A DNA stretch of 19,854 nt, taken from positions 1-19,854 of the forward strand of contig DCGE01000097.1 in the NCBI GenBank assembly GCA_002314525.1, written 5' to 3'. Source of the DNA: Prevotellaceae bacterium UBA1786 (GTDB taxonomy: Bacteria; Bacteroidota; Bacteroidia; Bacteroidales; Bacteroidaceae). The translations under genes and the position numbers were made by a program. Of the stretch, positions 7,597 to 16,153 are shown piece after piece (within the stretch, counting starts at the first letter, position 1; every line of letters starts with the position of its first letter). The notes below the pieces were generated by a model. That model was not told the origin of the DNA and did no database searches. It saw nothing but the letters and a program-made list of their open reading frames with translations.

Positions 7597-9933
7597 TTAT
7601 TCCTGCCACAGCCACTTTTTCCAGTCAACATTCTCGAATGCTGGAGCATCCTCAAATTCTGTAGGAACGTCTTTCTCGAGAAGGAATCGGTCGATATATG
7701 CTTCAAGATACTTGTATTCTTCCTTCGGAAGCTGACAGTGCATGTGCTTTCCGTGGATAGCAAAGGAAATGCGATCCTGGATGCCAAGTGTCTTATAAAC
7801 TTCCTTGGCAGCTTTGATGGATACATAGCCAGCCTCATCAGCCAACCACTCGTAGTCGGTATTGCCGAAGAAGAGCAGGGCACGAGGAGCCACGAGAGCT
7901 GCAAGCTGGTGATGGTCAACCGGAAGTTTTCCGACATTGCCGAAACCGTAGTCCTTGATCATACTCTCAAGGAACCAGTGACCGTCAGTGCGTCCGATTG
8001 CCTCTACATGACCTAAGGTCTCGCTCACACGCCATGCAGCAATACCGCCACCACCTGGTTCCTGTGGGATGACGAGACAGATGCGGTCATCGAGTGCACC
8101 AGACCAAAGAGAAGCCTTACCAGCCCATGAGCAACCACTTACTGCAAGATGTTTTGTGTCGATATGAGTTACCTCAGGACCGAGCTTTTCAAGAGCGTCG
8201 ATGATTCGGCTGATACCCCATGGCCAATAGCTATATGCTCCGTTTGAGACGAGTTCTGGATAGAGCTTGTTGATTGGTTCTTTTCCACGTGTTTGCTGAT
8301 GTTTGCAGACTGTGTTGAAATCGAAGTTTATGAGTGCACAACCACGGTCGGTGAACAACTTGGTAGGAAGTACATTGCTGATACCAATAAGTGCAGGTGC
8401 AGGTGCGCCCTTGTATTCAGAACCATCTGTTGCTACCTGTGGGTAGGTGATGGTAGCACGGAGTTCTATGCTTTCACCATTACGTGTTACCTTTACAGTC
8501 AGTTTGTTACCATCAAGAATAGGTTCTACAGTAACACCATCCATCGGAGGAATCTTACCTATTTCATATTTCTCAAGAAGTCCGATTATCTCCTTGCGAT
8601 GAGCTTCCCAGTCCTTGAACTCCGTTGAGCGAGTTCCGTCATTGAACTTGAACGGATCTGGCAGATGATAGCGGCAGTATGTCTCCTGGATGTTGAAGAA
8701 TGCGAGTTTCACTTCTTCAGCCATACGCTGGTAACCCTTTGCATTGAGGTGCAGCCAGTCGTTCTCGAAGAGATACTCAGGATTGAGCTGCTGAGGATTC
8801 TGAGGGTCCTGAACGGCCTTGTCGAAGTCAATCAGGCCATCAATGTCCTTTGTCTTGCGGAACCAGTCGTTAAGAGCCTGACGGCCTTTCTCGTGGTCTT
8901 CAGAATAGTAGTTATTGCCCTTGAACGGAGTGATGGTAGCACCGAATACCAGCATACCCTTCTGGTGAGCTTCCTCACAGATCTTATGATATACCTCGGT
9001 GATTTCCTTTGCTGTCTCAGCACCATTACGGCTGCTTCCGAGGTCGTTGACGCCCTCAAAGAGGATTATGTACTTCACACCTTCCTGTCCGAAGAGATCA
9101 CGAGCGTAGCGAGACTGAGCCGTTGGACCCAAGCCCCCACGAAGCACACAATTGCCACCCAAACCGAAGTTGAGGACTGCTACGTTCTGTGTACCAGGAT
9201 TCGCAAGAAGACGACGTGAGAGGTCGTCTGTCCAGCGGTCCTGACCGTTTGTTGTAGTTCCACGTCCATCTGTGATAGAGTTTCCGAGAACTGCAATGGC
9301 ACATGGACGGAAATATTCCTTACCCTTATACTTGGATATATCAATATCTATTGCGTGGATATTGTACCAATGGTCTGTCTTGACAGCCTTGCTGAAGTCG
9401 GAAGTATTGCCCTGTGCAATATAACTGGTTGTACGGCTTCCTGGATGTCCTGTAACGCTCTTACCGTTGCATTTTCCGTAATGGATAGTGATGGCTACGT
9501 TCTGACGTGGAGCGAGATTGAACTTTACAAAGTCAGATGTTGCAGTACCGCCGGCTGCCATTGTGACATTCTTCTTACCAGCAAACTTGAGGACCTTTGT
9601 GGTCTTCTCGTCGATTTCCCAACTGCTTCCTGCAGTCTTTGCAGCTGCAATCTCAACGCCGAGAATCTCCGTAGGCTGTTGAGAGAACTCGTTTGACAGA
9701 CGGAGTCTAATCTTTTCACCACCAAGAGATACCTGAACAATCTGACGGATGGAGTTGTTCTCAAGGTAAGGTGATGGTGGAAGGTTGTGAGGTTCAACTA
9801 CTTGTTCTGATGTTGCCCATGTAGTGACAATCTTGTTCGGGGTCTGTGCAACGACTTTGACAGAACCGCAACTCAGGCCTACAAAAGCCAGTATAACGGC
9901 TAATGTATGGCAAAAAACGCAATATCTTTTCAT
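7597..9933 (-). CDS. Secreted two-domain carbohydrate esterase: XynE-like SGNH hydrolase fused to CE15 glucuronoyl esterase-like domain
   Basis: This 778-residue protein has a signal peptide (about 1-29, ending VVA|Q) and two esterase modules. Residues about 35-415 are a beta-sandwich plus SGNH hydrolase, with Ser219 in LGNSITDG (block I), GLGGN (258-261), Asn296 in GVND and the Asp392/His395 pair in DWLHLN. It resembles the XynE-like group named from a Prevotella xylanase cluster and probably removes acetyl or other acyl groups. Residues about 420-760 resemble CE15: nucleophile Ser602 in SGCSWAGK, Glu625 in IPQEPGGGG, and His674/His675 in PVDHHQLAALVAPR, of which His675 is the likelier catalytic one. 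CE15 enzymes cut ester bonds between 4-O-methyl-glucuronic acid of xylan and lignin alcohols. In fungal CE15 the base after the Ser is Arg (GCSRxGK) and helps form the oxyanion hole; here it is Trp603. Both active sites are otherwise complete. The gene converges on GH43, in keeping with xylan side-chain removal. Confidence 0.9.
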   Translation of the reverse strand: MKRYCVFCHTLAVILAFVGLSCGSVKVVAQTPNKIVTTWATSEQVVEPHNLPPSPYLENNSIRQIVQVSLGGEKIRLRLSNEFSQQPTEILGVEIAAAKTAGSSWEIDEKTTKVLKFAGKKNVTMAAGGTATSDFVKFNLAPRQNVAITIHYGKCNGKSVTGHPGSRTTSYIAQGNTSDFSKAVKTDHWYNIHAIDIDISKYKGKEYFRPCAIAVLGNSITDGRGTTTNGQDRWTDDLSRRLLANPGTQNVAVLNFGLGGNCVLRGGLGPTAQSRYARDLFGQEGVKYIILFEGVNDLGSSRNGAETAKEITEVYHKICEEAHQKGMLVFGATITPFKGNNYYSEDHEKGRQALNDWFRKTKDIDGLIDFDKAVQDPQNPQQLNPEYLFENDWLHLNAKGYQRMAEEVKLAFFNIQETYCRYHLPDPFKFNDGTRSTEFKDWEAHRKEIIGLLEKYEIGKIPPMDGVTVEPILDGNKLTVKVTRNGESIELRATITYPQVATDGSEYKGAPAPALIGISNVLPTKLFTDRGCALINFDFNTVCKHQQTRGKEPINKLYPELVSNGAYSYWPWGISRIIDALEKLGPEVTHIDTKHLAVSGCSWAGKASLWSGALDDRICLVIPQEPGGGGIAAWRVSETLGHVEAIGRTDGHWFLESMIKDYGFGNVGKLPVDHHQLAALVAPRALLFFGNTDYEWLADEAGYVSIKAAKEVYKTLGIQDRISFAIHGKHMHCQLPKEEYKYLEAYIDRFLLEKDVPTEFEDAPAFENVDWKKWLWQE

Positions 9934-9955
9934 AGATTAATGTTGTTAAGTTCTC

Positions 9956-9964
9956 GCAAAGGTA
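9956..9964 (-). promoter_or_regulatory. Probable -7 element of the esterase gene
   Basis: On the minus strand TAccTTTGc lies 22 bases upstream of the ATG at 9933 and matches the Bacteroidetes -7 consensus. No clear -33 TTTG is seen. An inverted repeat, TTATGA-N8-TCATAA (9973-9992), occupies the spacer between the -7 and where a -33 should be, and could be an operator. Confidence 0.6.
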
Positions 9965-10034
9965 CGAAAAAGTTATGAGTTAGGAGTCATAAGTTGGATT
10001 TTTTTTGAAAAAATTCAATACTCCACCAAACTTG

Positions 10035-10634
10035 CTACTTATGCCTGCTCATCAGTTCCTTCTCCATATCTTCAATGGTGAATCCCATGTGCTCGTTGAG
10101 AACAAGCAGGTGATAGATGAGGTCAGAAGCCTCATAGAGATAGCGCTCCTTGTTTCCGTCAATAGCTTCAATAACAGTCTCAACAGCTTCCTCACCTACT
10201 TTCTGAGCCATTCTGTTTACACCTTTGTTGAAGAGATATGTTGTATAGTGGCCTTCAGGCATCTCCTTATGGCGCTCCTGGATCACAGTCTCGAGTTTTC
10301 TGATAAAACCTTCATGCTCAGGAGAGTCAAAGCATGAAGTGGTGTTGCGATGACATGCAGGTCCGTATGGACGTCCCATAATAAGAAGAGTGTCACCATC
10401 ACAGTCAGCATACATATCAATCACATCAATATAGTTTCCGCTTGTTTCACCTTTTGTCCAAAGAGCCTTGCGTTCACGGCTCCAGAAAGTGGCCTTCTTG
10501 GTTTCCATTGTCTTGTTGAAAGCTTCTTCATTCATATAGGCAACCATCAACACCTTAAGTGTCGTGGCGTCCTGAACGACACAAGGCAACAGTCCGTCAC
10601 CAGTCTTTTCCAGATTGAAATCATTAAATGTCAT
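10035..10634 (-). CDS. hisIE: Bifunctional phosphoribosyl-AMP cyclohydrolase / phosphoribosyl-ATP pyrophosphohydrolase
   Basis: This 199-residue fusion performs steps 2 and 3 of histidine synthesis: HisE removes pyrophosphate from PR-ATP and HisI opens the adenine ring of PR-AMP. The N-terminal HisI domain (about 1-105) has the metal-binding set DCDGD (77-81), Cys94-His95 and Cys101, plus the family stretch [18 protein letters not shown]. The C-terminal HisE domain (about 110-197) has the helical MazG-like motifs [13 protein letters not shown] and DLIYHLLVL. It is the last gene of the operon and its ATG overlaps the end of hisF by 4 bases. No convincing terminator follows; only a T/A-rich stretch (9999-10018) is seen. 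Confidence 0.97.
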   Translation of the reverse strand: MTFNDFNLEKTGDGLLPCVVQDATTLKVLMVAYMNEEAFNKTMETKKATFWSRERKALWTKGETSGNYIDVIDMYADCDGDTLLIMGRPYGPACHRNTTSCFDSPEHEGFIRKLETVIQERHKEMPEGHYTTYLFNKGVNRMAQKVGEEAVETVIEAIDGNKERYLYEASDLIYHLLVLNEHMGFTIEDMEKELMSRHK

Positions 10635-11386
10635 AGTCTTACTTTTATGTTTTTATTATATAGTTGTTGTTTCAGTTCCTTTATCGTAATTTCCCCATAG
10701 TGGAAGATGCTTGCTGCCAGTGCTGCATCGGCCTTGCCCTTTGTCAGTACATCGGCTATGTCGTCAACACAACCTGCACCGCCGGATGCAATGATAGGTA
10801 TCGACAGCATCGATGACAGCCGGGCAAAAGTATCACATGGATACCCGTTGCGCGTACCGTCATGGTTCATTGAAGTAAACAATATTTCTCCGGCGCCTCT
10901 TTCCTGACCTTCCTTGGCCCATGAAAAAAGTTCTTTTTCTGTCTGATAATGTCCTCCGTGAGTCGTAATATGCCAGATGTCGTCGGCCTGACGTGCATCA
11001 ATAGCCAATACCACGAACTGACTGCCGTATTTGTTGGCAATGAGGTCAATCAATCCAGGATTCTGTACCGCTGCACTGTTGATGCTGATTTTGTCAGCTC
11101 CGGCATCGAGCAGACGTGAAGCATCGTCAATTGTCGATATTCCGCCACCTACCGTGAATGGTATATTGATGTTGCTGGATATTCTTCGTACCAGTTCTGT
11201 AAAGGTATGCCTGCCTTCGAACGTAGCACTGATATCAAGATATACTAGCTCATCAGCACCTTCCTCGGCATAGTGACGACCCAGTTCAACCGCATCACCC
11301 ACATCACGAAGTCCGACAAAATTGATACCTTTGACAGTACGGCCTTCCTTGACATCAAGACAAGGTATGATTCGTTTTGCTACCAT
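10631..11386 (-). CDS. hisF: Imidazole glycerol phosphate synthase, cyclase subunit HisF
   Basis: This 251-residue TIM-barrel subunit uses ammonia from HisH to convert PRFAR to imidazole glycerol phosphate and AICAR. The catalytic acids are both present: Asp11 in [16 protein letters not shown] and Asp130 in VLAIDAR. The phosphate-binding loops are GGGIST (80-85) and ASGGAG. Length and ends match the family. It overlaps hisA by 7 bases at its start and hisIE by 4 bases at its end. HisF and HisH form a heterodimer, here split by hisA as in the enterobacterial order. Confidence 0.97.
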   Translation of the reverse strand: MVAKRIIPCLDVKEGRTVKGINFVGLRDVGDAVELGRHYAEEGADELVYLDISATFEGRHTFTELVRRISSNINIPFTVGGGISTIDDASRLLDAGADKISINSAAVQNPGLIDLIANKYGSQFVVLAIDARQADDIWHITTHGGHYQTEKELFSWAKEGQERGAGEILFTSMNHDGTRNGYPCDTFARLSSMLSIPIIASGGAGCVDDIADVLTKGKADAALAASIFHYGEITIKELKQQLYNKNIKVRL

Positions 11387-12093
11387 TTCAGTTCCTCCAC
11401 CTTAATCCGTCCTTCGTATAATGCCTTTCCTATTATCGTAGCATGAAGTCCCATTTCTGCAGCTTTCCGTACATCATCCATTGATGAAATTCCACCGCTC
11501 AGCGTGAACTCTATTTCAGGAAACATCTTGAGAAGCGATTCATACAGATCGAAATTAGGTCCTTGCAACATTCCGTCGCGACTTATGTCAGTACAGATGA
11601 CCTGACTGAGACCGAACGGCAGGAACTGACGGATGATTTCGTTGATATGAACGTCAGATGTGTCAAGCCAACCATGTGTGCTGATCATCCCATTACGTAC
11701 ATCAGCACCCAATATGATATGTTCGGTGCCGAATTCCGAAAGCCAGTCAATAAACAGCTCATGACGATCTACTGCGATACTTCCGCATATCGCTCTCTGA
11801 GCACCAGCATTGAAAACTGAACGGAGAGCCTGTTCCGTCTTTATTCCTCCACCCCACTCAATGTCGAGTAATGTTCCGTTTGCCACCTTTTCCAGCACGT
11901 CGAGGTTCTTTGGCTCACTGGCTTTGGCACCATCAAGATCCACGATGTGAAGTCTGGTTATTCCTTGATTTTCCAGAACCTTAGCCCATTCAAGAGGATC
12001 GGTGTCATATACCTTCTTCTGGTCGTAGTCACCTTTTACGAGTCTGACACAATGACCGTCAATCAGATCAATAGCAGGAATAAGTTGCATCAT
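11380..12093 (-). CDS. hisA: Phosphoribosylformimino-5-aminoimidazole carboxamide ribotide isomerase HisA
   Basis: This 237-residue TIM-barrel enzyme isomerises ProFAR to PRFAR, the fourth step of the pathway. It has the base Asp9 in [15 protein letters not shown] and the acid Asp131 in LGADVRNG, with phosphate loops WGGGIKT and LSGGISS. Two adjacent ATG codons open the frame. The first overlaps the hisH stop by four bases (ATGA); the second would give the more usual numbering with the Asp at position 8. Either start is possible and makes no functional difference. Confidence 0.97.
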   Translation of the reverse strand: MMQLIPAIDLIDGHCVRLVKGDYDQKKVYDTDPLEWAKVLENQGITRLHIVDLDGAKASEPKNLDVLEKVANGTLLDIEWGGGIKTEQALRSVFNAGAQRAICGSIAVDRHELFIDWLSEFGTEHIILGADVRNGMISTHGWLDTSDVHINEIIRQFLPFGLSQVICTDISRDGMLQGPNFDLYESLLKMFPEIEFTLSGGISSMDDVRKAAEMGLHATIIGKALYEGRIKVEELKW

Positions 12094-12680
12094 AACATCA
12101 TGAAATTATTAAGGATTGCTTCACCTAACTTGCCGCTCTTCTCCGGATGGAACTGAGTACCATAGAAATTACCGCAATTCAGGGCAGCTGAGAATCTGAC
12201 ACCGTTCTCACATACTGCTATTGTCTCCTGACACATATCGGCTGCAAAGGAATGTACGAAATAGAAGAAGTCATTGTCCGAGATTCCTTTGAACAGCGGT
12301 GTTTGTAGTTCCGTGATTCCGTTCCATCCCATGTGAGGTACCTTTATATCTGAATCTTCGGGAACATTGAATTTTCTGACATCTACATGGAAGATATCCA
12401 TGCAGCTGGCATTTCCTTCTTCGCTGGAACGGCACATCAGTTGCATACCGATGCATATTCCCAGAACTGGCTGTGTGAGTGATTTGATGACTTCACACAG
12501 TCCGCGTTCACGTAGTTTCTGCATTGCACTCGAAGCCTCACCGACTCCTGGCAGGAGAACACGGTCAGCATTTCTGATCTTGTCGTGATCGCTTGTCAGA
12601 ATGTATTCAGCACCAATACGTTCCAATGCGTTGCACACAGAACGGAGGTTGCCTGTATCGTAGTCAACAATAGAAATCAT
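12090..12680 (-). CDS. hisH: Imidazole glycerol phosphate synthase, glutamine amidotransferase subunit HisH
   Basis: This 196-residue class I glutamine amidotransferase hydrolyses glutamine and passes the ammonia to HisF. The catalytic triad is complete: Cys76 in VLGICIGMQLM, and His178 and Glu180 in TQFHPEKSG. The oxyanion-side motif LLPGVGEA (42-49) is typical of HisH. It overlaps hisB by 4 bases and hisA by 4 bases, so it is translationally coupled on both sides. Confidence 0.97.
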   Translation of the reverse strand: MISIVDYDTGNLRSVCNALERIGAEYILTSDHDKIRNADRVLLPGVGEASSAMQKLRERGLCEVIKSLTQPVLGICIGMQLMCRSSEEGNASCMDIFHVDVRKFNVPEDSDIKVPHMGWNGITELQTPLFKGISDNDFFYFVHSFAADMCQETIAVCENGVRFSAALNCGNFYGTQFHPEKSGKLGEAILNNFMML

Positions 12681-13753
12681 ATAAGTCCCTTGCTGCTTGG
12701 AAGTTCATAACTGAATGGCTCACGCTTGGCAGCCATTCTCAGTGCTCTGGCAAAGCCTTTGAACACAGCCTCTGCAAGATGATGGTTGTTCTCTCCTTTG
12801 GCCTCAATATGCAGGTTGCAGTTCATGGCAGCACACAAAGCCTTGAAGAAATGCTGGAACATCTCAGTAGGCACGTCGCCTACATATTCTCTTGTAAAAG
12901 GTACATCCCACTGAAAATCTATCCTACCTCCGAAATCCAACAGAACCAAAGCCCTGCATTCATCCATAGGCAGTACAAAACCGTATCGGCCTATTCCGCG
13001 TTTGTTACCCAATGCCTTGATAATTGCCTGTCCCAGTACGATGGCAATATCCTCCATCGTGTGGTGTTCATCAACATGCAGATCACCGATGGCCTTAATT
13101 GATAGTGAGACACCTGCATGATGAACAATCTGATCAAGCATGTGGTTCAGAAAACAAAGTCCTGTGTCGATTATGCTTTCCCCTTTGCCGTCGAGGTCTA
13201 TGATGACTTCGATGTCGGTCTCACCTGTCTTTCTGTGGATAGTGGCTGAGCGTTCCGACAGACGCAGTTGTTCGGCAATCTGACTCCATGTATTTGTCTC
13301 CGGATTATATAGGATGGCTTTTGCCCCTAAGTTCTTGGCAAGTTCCACATCGGTCTGGCGGTCTCCAATGACATAGCTACTGGTAAGATCGTAATCCCCG
13401 TTGAGATACTTTCCGAACATCCCCGTCTGTGGTTTTCTCATCGGAGAGTTGTCCTCTGGGAAGTGGTTGTCAATCAGTATGTCATCAAACGAAATCCCTT
13501 CACCTTTGAGAACGGAAAGCATCTTGTTCTGAATGACCTCGAACCGTTCCATCGGATAGGCATCGGTACCAAGTCCATCTTGATTTGTGGCAATGACAAG
13601 CTCATAATCAAGTTTGGCAATACTGCTCAGCGCACCTATTACACCAGGCATGAACTCCAGTTGCTCGAGAGTGTCAACCTGTTCGGTTACAGGAGGCTCG
13701 AAGATAATAGTGCCATCCCTGTCAATGAATATAACTTTTTTCTTTTCAGCCAT
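12677..13753 (-). CDS. hisB: Bifunctional histidinol-phosphatase / imidazoleglycerol-phosphate dehydratase HisB
   Basis: This 358-residue fusion does steps 6 and 8. The N-terminal HAD phosphatase (about 1-165) has Asp11 and Asp13 in IFIDRDGTI, the NQDGLGT loop and GDRQTDVELAKN (Asp131). The C-terminal dehydratase (about 173-358) has the paired metal motifs HHTMED (230-235) and HHLAEA (324-329), plus LNHMLDQIVHH. In E. coli HisB a zinc-binding loop (C-x-H-x5-C-x-C before RKP) sits in the phosphatase; here the matching stretch is DNHFPEDNSPMRKP, which keeps the His but none of the three Cys. This may be normal in Bacteroidetes HisB. It overlaps hisC by 8 bases. Confidence 0.97.
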   Translation of the reverse strand: MAEKKKVIFIDRDGTIIFEPPVTEQVDTLEQLEFMPGVIGALSSIAKLDYELVIATNQDGLGTDAYPMERFEVIQNKMLSVLKGEGISFDDILIDNHFPEDNSPMRKPQTGMFGKYLNGDYDLTSSYVIGDRQTDVELAKNLGAKAILYNPETNTWSQIAEQLRLSERSATIHRKTGETDIEVIIDLDGKGESIIDTGLCFLNHMLDQIVHHAGVSLSIKAIGDLHVDEHHTMEDIAIVLGQAIIKALGNKRGIGRYGFVLPMDECRALVLLDFGGRIDFQWDVPFTREYVGDVPTEMFQHFFKALCAAMNCNLHIEAKGENNHHLAEAVFKGFARALRMAAKREPFSYELPSSKGLI

Positions 13754-14804
13754 TTTGTGAAGGTGTATTCTTTAAATTCACAGAATAAATTGATGATAAC
13801 ATGATATCGTTCTCAGCCTTTGTACCTATCGTGATTCTCAGACAGCCTTTGCATCCTGATATATTGTTTCGGTTGCGTACTATCACCTTCTTCTGAATAA
13901 GTCTTTGATAGGTTCCGTCGGCGTCATCTACCTCTATCAACAGGAAATTGGCATCTGAAGGATAGACCTTCCTCACATTTGGTTTTGTCTTCAGTTCCTC
14001 GGCCACCCTTTTTCGTTCACTCTTGATCTCCTCTATTTCTTTCTTTACATCACGGTCAAGCAGGCTGAAAGCTTCATTCATACCGGCTTGATTGATATTG
14101 TATGGGTATTTCACCTTTGAGAACAGTCGCATAATCTCTTCTGAGGCAAAAGCCAGACCCAGACGAAGTCCCGCCATTCCGAATGCCTTCGAGAGAGTCT
14201 GTAGAACTACTATGTTTTCAGGAATGTTCTTGATGCTGAGAAGACTCTCCTTGTCCGAGAAGTCGATATATGCCTCGTCAACGATTACAATACCGTTGAA
14301 CCGTTCTGCCAAAGTCAGTATGTCCTCATGTGAGAAACTGTTTCCTGATGGATTGTTAGGACTGCAGAGGAACAGCAGTTTGGATTTTTCATCGGCAGCC
14401 GATATGATTCTATCGACAGGCAGCGAAAAATCGTCATTCAACTGTACTTCCCTCATTTCCACATCATTGATGTCGGCCGAAACCTTGTACATTCCATAGC
14501 TTGGGGCAATGGATATTGCATTGTCCTTCCCAGGAATGCAGAAAATCCTGAAACAAAGGTCGATGGCCTCGTCACTTCCGTTACCGACGAAGATATGTTC
14601 TATTGGGATATTTCTTATCTGCGATACTCTGGTTTTCAGAGAGAGCTGTCTTGGATCTGGGTATCTGTTGAAGCCGTTTTGGAAAGGATTCTCGTTTGCA
14701 TCGATAAACACACCTTCCTGTCCTTTGTATTCATCACGAGCACAGGAATATGGTTTGAGTCTTACGATGTTCGGTCTGACCAGTTTCTTTATGTCTTTTG
14801 GCAT
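13746..14804 (-). CDS. hisC: Histidinol-phosphate aminotransferase HisC
   Basis: This 352-residue fold-type I PLP enzyme transfers an amino group from glutamate to imidazole-acetol phosphate. The PLP-binding lysine is Lys206 in TLSKAFGMAGLRLG, with Asp176 in VIVDEAYIDF contacting the pyridine nitrogen and Asn151 in CSPNNPSGN. Near the N-terminus it has the substrate-arm motif DANENPF (35-41), typical of HisC. It starts 43 bases after the hisD stop, one of only two gaps in the operon, and ends inside hisB. Confidence 0.97.
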   Translation of the reverse strand: MPKDIKKLVRPNIVRLKPYSCARDEYKGQEGVFIDANENPFQNGFNRYPDPRQLSLKTRVSQIRNIPIEHIFVGNGSDEAIDLCFRIFCIPGKDNAISIAPSYGMYKVSADINDVEMREVQLNDDFSLPVDRIISAADEKSKLLFLCSPNNPSGNSFSHEDILTLAERFNGIVIVDEAYIDFSDKESLLSIKNIPENIVVLQTLSKAFGMAGLRLGLAFASEEIMRLFSKVKYPYNINQAGMNEAFSLLDRDVKKEIEEIKSERKRVAEELKTKPNVRKVYPSDANFLLIEVDDADGTYQRLIQKKVIVRNRNNISGCKGCLRITIGTKAENDIMLSSIYSVNLKNTPSQNG

Positions 14805-14847
14805 GTTGTTCTTCTGATATTGGGGGACACTTGTTCGATGGTCCCGA

Positions 14848-16122
14848 TTATTTTTCGGTTCTTAATTTACATGCATTTGCATGAGCATCAAGGCCTTCGG
14901 CTTCAGCCATAGTGACGATGCACTCCGACAGACCGCGTATTCCTTCTTCCGACAGTTCCTGATAGGTGATTTTTCTGGTGAAACTGTCAATATTGACTCC
15001 GCTGCATGAACGAGCCCAACCCGATGTAGGCAGAGTATGATTAGTGCCTGATGCATAGTCACCCGCACTCTCCGGAGAATAGTTGCCTAAGAATACACTG
15101 CCTGACGCTGTGACTTTATCGGCAAAATCCCACGGATCTCTGACAGACAGGATAAGGTGTTCTGGAGCATATGTATTTACGAAGTCAATCTGATCTTCTC
15201 TGTCTTTCAGTACTATGATACGGCTGTGTTCCAATGATTTTTCGGTCAACGATTTTCTTGGCAGTTGTTCCAGTTGCCTGAAAGTCTCTTTTTCCACAGC
15301 GTCAGCAATCATCTGGTCACTGCATACGAGAATTGCCTGAGAGTCAGCCCCGTGTTCAGCCTGTGAAAGCAAGTCGCTCGCTACAAACTCGGGAAAGGCG
15401 GTTTCATCAGCCACCACCAATACCTCTGAAGGTCCTGCAGGCATGTCTATCGACACCATCCGGCTTACCTGTTCCTTGGCCTTTGTGACGTATCTGTTGC
15501 CTGGTCCGAATATCTTATCTACTTTCCCTATCGTCTCTGTGCCGTATGCCATTGAGGCTATGGCCTGAGCTCCTCCTACCTTATATATATTGGTTACACC
15601 ATATTGCACAGCAGCGTAGAGCACTATCGGATTGACTTTGCCGTTTTTGTCTGTAGGAGTACAAAGTATTATTTCCTTGCAGCCAGCCACCTTTGCAGGT
15701 ATTGCTAACATAAGAACAGTTGAGAACAACGGTGCAGTACCTCCGGGAATGTAGAGTCCCACTCTCTGGATCGGGACGGCTTTCTGAACACATCTCACAC
15801 CCGGACAAGTCTCTACCTTTACCGGTGTGAACACCTGTGCTTCATGGAATCTGCGTATGTTCTCTGCAGCAACGGCAATGGCTTTCTTGATCTTCTCGCT
15901 GAGCAGTCCCGATGCCTCTGCCTTTTCTTCATCCGATACTTCCAGAGCCGGAAGTGACACTTTGTCGATTTCTTCAGCCAACTCAAAAAGCGCCTTGTCT
16001 CCGTCATTCCTGACGCGATCTATGATTGATGACACCCTCTGATCTATGATGGCATCATCGGTAGTTGCCCTCTCACATAGAGCATTCCATTCTTTTCTTT
16101 CGGGTTCTGAATATCTTTTCAC
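14848..16122 (-). CDS. hisD: Histidinol dehydrogenase HisD
   Basis: This 424-residue zinc enzyme oxidises L-histidinol to L-histidine in two NAD-dependent steps, the end of the pathway. By comparison with the E. coli enzyme the zinc ligands are Gln254 and His257 (SQAEHGADS), Asp355 (ESAGDYASGTNH) and His414 near the C-terminus. The catalytic pair is Glu321-His322 in YAPEHL. Other signatures are YIPGGTAPLFSTVLM and FGPGNRYVTKAKE. Length agrees with the family (about 430). It lies 31 bases after the hisG stop. Confidence 0.97.
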   Translation of the reverse strand: MKRYSEPERKEWNALCERATTDDAIIDQRVSSIIDRVRNDGDKALFELAEEIDKVSLPALEVSDEEKAEASGLLSEKIKKAIAVAAENIRRFHEAQVFTPVKVETCPGVRCVQKAVPIQRVGLYIPGGTAPLFSTVLMLAIPAKVAGCKEIILCTPTDKNGKVNPIVLYAAVQYGVTNIYKVGGAQAIASMAYGTETIGKVDKIFGPGNRYVTKAKEQVSRMVSIDMPAGPSEVLVVADETAFPEFVASDLLSQAEHGADSQAILVCSDQMIADAVEKETFRQLEQLPRKSLTEKSLEHSRIIVLKDREDQIDFVNTYAPEHLILSVRDPWDFADKVTASGSVFLGNYSPESAGDYASGTNHTLPTSGWARSCSGVNIDSFTRKITYQELSEEGIRGLSECIVTMAEAEGLDAHANACKLRTEK

Positions 16123-16153
16123 TTTGACTTTCCTATTATCTGAATACGTCAGC

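Noticed and set aside
7546..9219. Plus-strand open frames of 111 to 184 codons under the esterase gene
   Set aside because: They lie opposite a long gene with complete esterase motifs and show no recognisable domain.
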